From positions 10,788,001 to 10,852,000 of the forward strand of contig NZ_RKQF01000001.1 of NCBI RefSeq assembly GCF_003814875.1: a stretch of 64,000 nucleotides of DNA, given 5' to 3'. Numbering within the stretch: the first letter of the stretch is position 1; the number at the start of each line of letters is the position of its first letter. Source of the DNA: Streptomyces sp. Ag109_O5-1. GTDB lineage: Bacteria; Actinomycetota; Actinomycetes; Streptomycetales; Streptomycetaceae. The notes under the pieces are model-generated. The model did no database searches. It was not told the origin of the DNA and saw only the letters and a list, made by a program, of their open reading frames with translations. Positions 58,606 through 64,000 of this stretch are shown here, piece by piece. Made by a program: the position numbers and the translations under genes.

Positions 58606-59028
58606 ATGCCCATGATTGACGTGTACGCAGCCAAGGGGATCATCAAGGACCGCAAGGGACTGGCCCGGGATCTCGCTCAGGCGATCATGCGCTGGGAGAA
58701 GGTCCCGGTCATCCCGTTCTTCACGGACAACACGGCCGCGTTCGTCCACGAGCTGGACGCGGACGGCTTCTCCACCGCGGGCGGCGGCACCGACCACGTG
58801 CGCGTCAACGTCACCACCAACGCCGGCGCACTCGACCGTGAGCAGCAGCTCGGCTTGGTCAAGGAGATCTCCGGACTGGTCGCCTCGGCCGCGGGGAACC
58901 CCTCCCTCGCCGAGCGCACCTGGGTCACCCTGACCGAGGCGGTTCCCGGCGGCTGGAGCATAGGCGGCCACGCCTACACCAACGACGAGATCGTCCAGCA
59001 CGTGCGCGCGTTGCTGGGCAAGGGCTGA
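58606..59028 (+). CDS. Tautomerase-superfamily protein
   Basis: ATG at 58606 gives 140 aa starting Met-Pro-Met-Ile-Asp-Val-Tyr; removal of Met would leave the N-terminal Pro that acts as catalytic base in 4-oxalocrotonate tautomerase relatives. At about 140 aa the protein is about twice the 62-residue 4-OT unit and similar in length to fused-type members. The rest has WEKVPVIPFFTDNTAAF near 32-48 and GGWSIGGHAYTNDEIVQHV near 112-130. AGCGAGGA lies upstream. Right after its TGA the same frame continues into an HxlR regulator that lacks a start. Confidence 0.8.
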   Translation: MPMIDVYAAKGIIKDRKGLARDLAQAIMRWEKVPVIPFFTDNTAAFVHELDADGFSTAGGGTDHVRVNVTTNAGALDREQQLGLVKEISGLVASAAGNPSLAERTWVTLTEAVPGGWSIGGHAYTNDEIVQHVRALLGKG

Positions 59029-59547
59029 CCCTGCTGCTCGCTGGCACGCGCTCTCGAAGTCGTCGGGGAGCGTTGGACGTTGCTGGTCATGCGGGACGCC
59101 TTCTACGGCGTCCGGCGTTTCAAGGACTTCTTCGCACACCTCGACGCGCCGCGAACCGTCCTGAGTACGCGGCTGTCCGCCCTGGTCGACGCCGGCCTGC
59201 TCGAACGCCGGCCCGACCCGGAGCACGGCGGCCGCCACCTCTACGAGGTGACCGACAAGGGGAAGACGCTGTGGCCGCCCCTGTATGCCCTGCGTGCCTG
59301 GGGCGAGCGGTACGCGGGCGACGACCGCGAGCCCCGCCGGATGTTCACACACGCGGGTTGCGGCGACCCGCTCGACCACACCGCTCGCTGCGTCGCCTGT
59401 GATGTGGTTCCGGAACCCCAGGACGTCATGCTCGTCCCGCTGGGCGCACCGGGGGAGAGGGCGCGCACGGATCCGGTCGCCGTGAGCCTGCAGAAGCCCC
59501 ACCGCCTGCTCGACCCTCTGCCGGACAGGCGGCCCGCGGCCGGCTGA
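59029..59547 (+). pseudogene. HxlR-family regulator lacking its N-terminal start
   Basis: Straight after the tautomerase TGA and in the same frame, the codons read PCCSLARALEVVGERWTLLV, then MRDAFYGVRRFKDFFAHLD and LSTRLSALVDAGLLERR. This is the HxlR domain from its conserved Cys onward, but the usual 10-14 residues and the start codon before it are missing. The first ATG in frame (59089 region, inside LLVMRD) or GTG/TTG codons would cut the first helix. The rest to TGA at 59547 is intact, with CxxC at CVAC near the end. A small deletion probably fused the two genes. Confidence 0.75.
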
Positions 59548-59620
59548 GCGCGCGCGGACGACCCCGGCGGGGCGCCGGCCTACGGGCCGGTCGCGCTTTC
59601 GATGGCGGTCGTACTATGAC

Positions 59621-60004
59621 ATGACGGTTCCGAAGCCGCCCCGAGGAGTGACCGTGGCCCGCCCTCGCACCACCGCACGCACAGTGGAGCACCCCGACCT
59701 GTCCGAGGTCTCGCTCCAGCAGGTGCTGGAGGCGCTGGTGGACCCGGTACGCCGACTGGTCGTGTCGCAACTGGCGCGCGCGGGCGAGGACCTGAGCTGC
59801 GGGACGTTCGACGCGCCGGTGTCGCTCTCCACGCTGACGCACCACTTCACCGTGCTCCGCGAGGCCGGTGTGATCCGGCAGTACTACGTCGGCACCGCGA
59901 AGATGAACACGCTGCGCACCGAAGAGATGGAACAGCGCTTCCCCGGGCTGCTGTCGGCCGTGCTGGCCGCTGCGGCCCGGGAGGGCGAGGCCGGCGCGGT
60001 CTGA
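59621..60004 (+). CDS. ArsR-family winged-helix regulator
   Basis: The 127-aa protein has the ArsR-like fold: QQVLEALVDPVRRLVVSQLARAGE near residues 33-56 and STLTHHFTVLREAGVIRQYYVG near 70-91 as recognition helix and wing. Cys60 in LSCGTF is the only Cys, so the metal site of ArsR/SmtB sensors is not evident; many actinobacterial members respond to other signals. A GTG start twelve residues in is possible. It is convergent with the TetR gene, only 9 bp apart. Confidence 0.85.
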   Translation: MTVPKPPRGVTVARPRTTARTVEHPDLSEVSLQQVLEALVDPVRRLVVSQLARAGEDLSCGTFDAPVSLSTLTHHFTVLREAGVIRQYYVGTAKMNTLRTEEMEQRFPGLLSAVLAAAAREGEAGAV

Positions 60005-60013
60005 GGTCGCAGG

Positions 60014-60637
60014 TCAGGAAGCCGCCATCCTGGCGGCGGCGTCGTAGATGAGCCGGGCGTGCAGCTCGAACAGGGACACCAGGTCGACGGAGTCGCCGTT
60101 GACCTCCCGGTGCACGAACAGGCCGTCGGCGCCGGCCACCGCGTAGGTGGTCAGGGTGTCCACGTCGGCCTCGTCCAGGCTCGGGAAGAGGGCGGCGATC
60201 ACCTCGGCGATCCGCCGCTGGGAGATCGCGCGGACCTGGAGGAAGACCGTACGGCCGCGGGGCTCGGTGGGGCGGCGTTCCAGCGCCAGCATCAGGCCGA
60301 GGCGCAGGAAGTCCGGCGCGGCGACCAGTGACCTGGCCACGTTCGCGGCCATCAGGGTGACCCGTTCCAACGGGGTGCCCGCGTCGTCCCCGGGCAGTTC
60401 GACGGCGGTCAGCCAGGTCTCGAAGCTGCGCTCGATGACGGCGGCGATCAGGTCGTCCTTGTCCTTGAAGTGCCAGTAGATCGAGCTGGCGGGCAGCCCG
60501 CACTTGGCGCTGACGGCCGCGATCGAGGTGCCGTCGTAGCCGCGCTCACCGGCGATCTCGACGGTGGCGTCGAGGATGCGCTGGCGCGACTCCACCCCGT
60601 TCGCACGCTTCCTGCGCGTCGTCTGCGGCACGGTCAT
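60014..60637 (-). CDS. TetR-family transcriptional regulator
   Basis: The 207-aa protein has an N-terminal TetR domain (SRQRILDATVEIAGERGYDG near 17-36, SIAAVSAKCGLPASSIYWHFKDKDDL split over 38-63) and a ligand-binding helical C-terminus (about 75-205: LRLGLMLALERRPTEPRG). The basic leader TTRRKRANG is common in TetR proteins. No obvious target gene is adjacent; the upstream 100 bp hold its promoter and then a fragment of another regulator. Confidence 0.92.
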   Translation of the reverse strand: MTVPQTTRRKRANGVESRQRILDATVEIAGERGYDGTSIAAVSAKCGLPASSIYWHFKDKDDLIAAVIERSFETWLTAVELPGDDAGTPLERVTLMAANVARSLVAAPDFLRLGLMLALERRPTEPRGRTVFLQVRAISQRRIAEVIAALFPSLDEADVDTLTTYAVAGADGLFVHREVNGDSVDLVSLFELHARLIYDAAARMAAS

Positions 60638-60748
60638 CTCTGCGCCCTCCGGAGATCATGGCGGCCGCCGGGGCAGGCCGTAGCTGAAGTATCCACTCTA
60701 ATTGGAGCAGCCCCTACAGCAGCACTGGCGAGGACGGGTGGGCGGTGC

Positions 60749-60937
60749 TCATCCGATGATCGTGTCGACGACGTCGAGATCCGGCAGTTCGAGCGAGCAG
60801 ATCCGGGCCGCCTCGTCCGCGGGGATGCCGAACCGGAGCAGCAGACCGCGCACCACCAGGTCGGCGGAGGCCGCGTCGTCCCGGTCGGGCTGGGCGTGCG
60901 GCAGCGCGCCGAGGGCCAGTACGGCACCGGCCGTCAC
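60749..60937 (-). pseudogene. C-terminal fragment, probably of a TetR-type regulator
   Basis: A 62-aa frame reads VRGLLLRFGIPADEAARICSL and ELPDLDVVDTIIG to its stop. The GIPADEA pattern is like the end of some TetR-family C-terminal domains, but the match is weak. It begins exactly where a plus-strand gene end stops being readable (about 60940), which suggests a rearrangement joint. Confidence 0.4.
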
Positions 60938-60939
60938 CG

Positions 60940-61104
60940 CCAGCGGCCCAGTGGGGGCCGCCGGCCACCAAGGACTTCCTGGGCGTCGCCCCCGGCCGCG
61001 AGTCGCTCGCCGAACTCCGCTCGATCATCACCGCCCTCCGCGCCCACGACAACGAACTCGACCTCGAACGCCTGCGCGGCCTGCTGAAAGTGGCAACCTC
61101 ATGA
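60940..61104 (+). pseudogene. 3' end of an unidentified gene
   Basis: The frame ending at TGA 61102-61104 reads TKDFLGVAPGRESLAELRSI then TALRAHDNELDLERLRGLLK and VATS, with normal codon bias, but no start or upstream domain exists. Its stop overlaps the following ATG (ATGA), as in an intact operon, so it was once the gene before the FAH-family gene. I do not recognise the family. Confidence 0.5.
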
Positions 61105-61918
61105 CCGTCTCCGTCCTCCGCACCACCGACCGGTGGCGGGCCGCCGTCGACGACCACCACGCCGTACTCGTCGACACCACCGCGACCACGACCGGCGAAC
61201 TCCTCGCCGACGTTGCCGCGGTCCACCGGGCGCCGGCCGCCCCCGCCGTGGAGCCGCGCCCATCGCGGAACTTCCGCTCGTCTCCCCGGTGACGGCGCCC
61301 TGCCGGGTCGTCGCCCAGATGACCAACTTCGTCTCCCATGTCCGCGACTCGGGCATGGACCCCGACACCGTCCCGCTGACCTTCTTCCGCAAGACGTCCG
61401 GTTCGATCAGCGGCCCGTACGACGAGATCGTGAAGCCCGGCCATGTCCGCTTCCTCGACTACGAGATCGAGCTCGGCCTGGTCGTCGGCCGCCCCCTCGA
61501 CGTCGGTGCGACCGTCACCGCGGCCAACTGGAAGGACCACATCGCCGGAGACGTCGTCACCAACGACGTCTCCGCACGCGACCTACAGCTGCCCAAGACC
61601 CAGTTCTACGAGACCAAGTCCTATCCGACCTTCACCCCCGTCGGCCCGGCCCTGGTCCTGTTCGACGCCGGTGAACTCCACCGCCTCGCCGAGCTGCAGC
61701 TGGTCCTCAAGGTCAACGGCGAGATCCGCCAGAACAGCGACCTGACGGACATGATCTACAGCCCGCTGCGGGCCCTCCAGGAACTCTCCCGCTTCCAGGC
61801 CCTGGCCACCGGCGACCTGATCCTCACCGGCACCCCCGTCGGCCCGGCCCTCAAGGCCCCGCCCAAACCGGTGGAACTGCTCGCCGCGTTCCTGCCCCCG
61901 GCGACGAAGTGGAAGGCC
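61101..61918 (+). pseudogene. Fumarylacetoacetate hydrolase-family gene, frameshifted and 3'-truncated
   Basis: ATG at 61101 opens MTVSVLRTTDRWRAAVDDHH; near 61252 one base is missing (VEPRPSR instead of VEPAPIAEL) and the FAH domain continues in another frame: CRVVAQMTNFVSHVRDSGMD, FLDYEIELGLVVGRPLDVG with the metal Glu-x-Glu, HIAGDVVTNDVSARDLQ and LILTGTPVGPALKAPPK. After TKWKA (about 61917) the expected C-terminal strand is replaced by unrelated sequence. The intact enzyme would cleave or hydrate a 2-oxo acid in aromatic breakdown. Two separate lesions make it non-functional as read. Confidence 0.75.
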
Positions 61919-62160
61919 TCGCACATCCCGCCGTCACCGGCGCCCAGGCCGTCGGGCAGCCGGACCGGCGGGCGGGCGAGGGACCGGTCGCGTATGTGAC
62001 CGTCGCCGACGCCACGGTGGGGGAGGAGGAACTGCGCACCTGGGCCGCCGCCCACGTCGGCGAGGCGGCCGCCGACCGCCAAGTCCCGCTGACGGTCGTC
62101 GACGTGCGCGACAGCCACGCCCGCGCCCTCGGCGAGCGTGACCACGTCCTGGTCCGGCCC
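61918..62160 (+). pseudogene. C-terminal fragment of an acyl-CoA ligase
   Basis: From about 61924 a frame reads HPAVTGAQAVGQPDRRAGEG, then PVAYVTVADATVGEEELRTW and AAAHVGEAAADR, the C-terminal lid of AMP-dependent acyl-CoA synthetases (HPAV...VGxPDxxxGE...EEELRxWA). The catalytic Lys segment that should follow is not recognisable, and the MarR stop begins at 62161. It is joined directly to the broken FAH gene. Confidence 0.65.
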
Positions 62161-62694
62161 TCAGCCGTGCCCCACGCGCGCCTCCATGACCGCGACCAGC
62201 CGGTGCAGCGCCTCGGTCACCCGTGCGCGGTCCTCGCCCAGACCGGCCAACAGGTCGAACTCGATGGAGAGTTGCCGGGGAAAGAGGTCGTCCACCGCCT
62301 TGGCGCCGGCCTCGGTGATGGTGACCAGGGCGGCGCGCCGGTCGGCGGGGTTGGGGGTACGGGTGATGAAGCCGCGCTTCTCCAGCTTGCCGAGGGTCTT
62401 GCTGACGCCCGCCCGGGACAGTCCCAGCCGCTCGGCGAGGCTCCGGGCGATGAACGGCTCGGTCGCGTGCCGGAGCGGGATCAGCATGTCGACCTCCGGC
62501 GCGGTGAGAGCGGCGCCCGCGTAGAGGGGTTCGACGGCGCGGCTGAGCACACCGTTGGCGTGCTTCAGCAGACCGACCAGCTCCATGGGGGAGGTGTCCA
62601 GGTCGGGGTTGTGGGCGGCCCACTGGGCGCCGACATCGGCGGCGGACGGGGCGGAGGAGGGGGTGGGCATGCGGCTCGTCTTCTCGCTCTCCAT
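62161..62694 (-). CDS. MarR-family transcriptional regulator
   Basis: The 177-aa protein has the MarR winged helix: LTAPEVDMLIPLRHATEPFIA near 64-84, SLAERLGLSRAGVSKTLGKLEKRG near 85-108 as recognition helix and the wing RTPNPADRRAALVTITEAG near 112-130. Dimer helices flank it at both ends. It is divergent from an MFS exporter gene with 38 bp between the starts, the standard set-up for MarR control of a drug exporter. Confidence 0.93.
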   Translation of the reverse strand: MESEKTSRMPTPSSAPSAADVGAQWAAHNPDLDTSPMELVGLLKHANGVLSRAVEPLYAGAALTAPEVDMLIPLRHATEPFIARSLAERLGLSRAGVSKTLGKLEKRGFITRTPNPADRRAALVTITEAGAKAVDDLFPRQLSIEFDLLAGLGEDRARVTEALHRLVAVMEARVGHG

Positions 62695-62732
62695 ATTTGT
62701 TAGCCAGTGAACTATCAGTTACCTTTAATTTC
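62695..62732. promoter_or_regulatory. Divergent marR-MFS promoter with likely MarR site
   Basis: The 38-bp gap is AT-rich against its surroundings (about ATTTGTTAGCCAGTGAACTATCAGTTACCTTTAATTTC, split here only as description) and holds GTTAGCCAGTGA and TATCAGTTAC, which form an imperfect inverted repeat of the TTAG/CTAA kind bound by MarR proteins. Both promoters must overlap it. Confidence 0.5.
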
Positions 62733-64000
62733 ATGGTAGCTCCGTCATCCTCGCGCAACCGCGCCGACGCCGTCCCTCACACCGCCGGACCTGCGCCTTC
62801 GGGTCGTACGGCCACCGCTCTCATCGCCGTGCTCGGCGCCCTGACCGCCGTCGCGCCGCTCGCGACCGACATGTACGTTCCCGGGTTTCCCGCACTGGGA
62901 GAGGCGTTCAGGGCGAGCAGTTCGGCCGTGCAGCTGACGATGACCGCCTTCCTGGCCGGGCTCGTCGTCGGCCAGCTGGTCATCGGCACGCTCAGCGACG
63001 GACTCGGCCGGCGCCGGCTGCTCATCGGAGGGGCGGCCGGGTTCGTCCTCTTCTCCCTCGCCTGCGCCGCCGCCCCGAACATCGCCGTGCTGACCGGCGC
63101 CCGCTTTCTGCAGGGCGTGGCCGGTGCGGCGGGCATGGTGCTGGCCCGGGCCGTCCTCACCGACCGCTTCCACGGCCCCGAACTCCCCAGCTACTTCGCG
63201 GTGTTGTCCCAGGTGGTCGGCGTGGCCCCGGTCGCCGCGCCCGTGCTCGGCGGGGCCGTGCTCTCCATGTCCACCTGGCGGACGGTGTTCGTCGTACTGG
63301 CCGTGCTCGGTGTGCTGCTCCTGCTCGCCGTGGTGCGGGCGGTCCCCGAGTCGCTGCCGCCCGAGCGGCGGCACGGCGGCGGACTCGCCGGCACCTTCCG
63401 GGCGATGGGCGCGCTGCTCGCCGACCGGACCTTCATGGGATACGTCCTGGCCGTCGCCCTCGTCTCGGCCGCGCTGTTCGCCTACATCAGCGGTTCGAGC
63501 TTCGTCTTCGAGAACCTCCACGGGGTCTCCTCGACGACGTACTCCCTCATCTTCGCCACCAACGCCGTCGCCATGCTGGCCGGCGGGGCGTCCTTCGCAC
63601 GCCTGGCCGGGCGTGGCGTACGGCTCAACGCCATGCTCTCGGCCGGAGTCGGCATCGCCCTGCTGGGCGCGCTGGCGCAGGTTCTGCTGGTGGTGACCGC
63701 GGGGGAGACCCTCGCGGGAACCTGGATCACCCTGTTCGTGACCGCCGGCGGCATAGGCCTGGTCTTCCCCAGCGCCATGAGTATCGGCCAGGCGGTGGGT
63801 CGTGCGGCTCCGGGCGCGGCCTCCGCGCTCCTCGGCGGCCTGCAGTTCCTCTTCGGCGCCCTGGCCTCCCCGCTGGTGGGCGTGTTCGGGGAGGGCAGCT
63901 CCCGGCCGATGGCGGTCATCATGCTGGTCGCGCTGGGCGCGGCCGGGCTGGTGCTGGTGGTTCTCGCCAGGCCCTGGGAAGGACGAGGGGAACCGACGGC
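62733..64000 (+). CDS. MFS exporter, Bcr/CflA type, cut by window end
   Basis: ATG at 62733 opens a frame that runs off the window after about 422 codons. It begins ALIAVLGALTAVAPLATDMY near residue 30-49, then VQLTMTAFLAGLVVGQLVIG and the loop SDGLGRRRLLIGG, the DHA1-family signature, with the Asp-Met-Tyr-Pro pattern of Bcr/CflA drug exporters. About 12 membrane helices are visible, ending near LVLVVLARPWEG, so nearly all of the protein is present. It should export drugs or small metabolites with H+ exchange and be repressed by the divergent MarR. Confidence 0.92.
   Translation, partial: MVAPSSSRNRADAVPHTAGPAPSGRTATALIAVLGALTAVAPLATDMYVPGFPALGEAFRASSSAVQLTMTAFLAGLVVGQLVIGTLSDGLGRRRLLIGGAAGFVLFSLACAAAPNIAVLTGARFLQGVAGAAGMVLARAVLTDRFHGPELPSYFAVLSQVVGVAPVAAPVLGGAVLSMSTWRTVFVVLAVLGVLLLLAVVRAVPESLPPERRHGGGLAGTFRAMGALLADRTFMGYVLAVALVSAALFAYISGSSFVFENLHGVSSTTYSLIFATNAVAMLAGGASFARLAGRGVRLNAMLSAGVGIALLGALAQVLLVVTAGETLAGTWITLFVTAGGIGLVFPSAMSIGQAVGRAAPGAASALLGGLQFLFGALASPLVGVFGEGSSRPMAVIMLVALGAAGLVLVVLARPWEGRGEPT

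Noticed and set aside
59621..60004. Metal-sensing ArsR/SmtB repressor
   Set aside because: Only one Cys and no CxC or His pair at the usual metal sites, so a metal-sensor label is not supported.

Overview
The window is high-GC DNA (third codon positions almost all G or C, many GTG starts, frequent 4-bp stop/start overlaps) typical of Streptomyces or a close streptomycete. Gene content agrees: AfsR/SARP-type and LAL regulators, ECF41 and ECF42 sigma factors with their partner proteins, a mycothiol-type maleylpyruvate isomerase homologue, a PQQ-repeat Ser/Thr kinase and a group 1h (actinobacterial, high-affinity) [NiFe] hydrogenase. I see no rRNA, tRNA, CRISPR array or prophage.

Layout. 1-5.4 kb: end of a MurJ-like flippase gene, an ECF41 sigma factor coupled to a carboxymuconolactone decarboxylase-like protein, a decayed LysR/LysE pair and a 3-hydroxyisobutyryl-CoA hydrolase-like gene. 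5.4-8.5 kb: a cobalamin riboswitch in front of cbtB-cbtA (cobalt uptake), then phosphoglucomutase. 8.5-19 kb: a large SARP-ATPase regulator, a hemerythrin/PPOX pair, a chimeric secreted hydrolase, an ECF42-DGPF operon and an FAD oxidoreductase.

19.2-34.3 kb is the core of the window: a complete hydrogenase locus made of two convergent operons that meet at a perfect 38-nt palindrome. The plus-strand operon is hypX, a maturation protease, hypB, hypF, hypC, hypD and hypE. The minus-strand operon is a 719-aa protein with tandem repeats, hhyS, hhyL, a NifU-like protein, a DUF5947-like protein, two small proteins and hypA. Together they encode the enzyme, all Hyp factors for the Ni-Fe(CN)2CO site, a HypX that can make CO aerobically, and an accessory set of unknown function. 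A PQQ-repeat Ser/Thr kinase lies just upstream.

36.7-64 kb is accessory metabolism and regulation: hydrolase/SDR/cupin genes, two intact LAL regulators, a shortened LAL and a broken LAL, several hydrolases, HxlR/ArsR/TetR/MarR regulators, dihydrolipoamide dehydrogenase, a tautomerase and a Bcr/CflA-type MFS exporter cut by the window end. This half holds much decay: a Tn3 transposase fragment joined to a sugar-hydrolase remnant (47.7-48.2 kb), a pseudogene with shifts and a stop (51.7-52.4 kb), an HxlR gene without a start (59.0 kb), and a run of gene ends joined to each other (60.7-62.2 kb).
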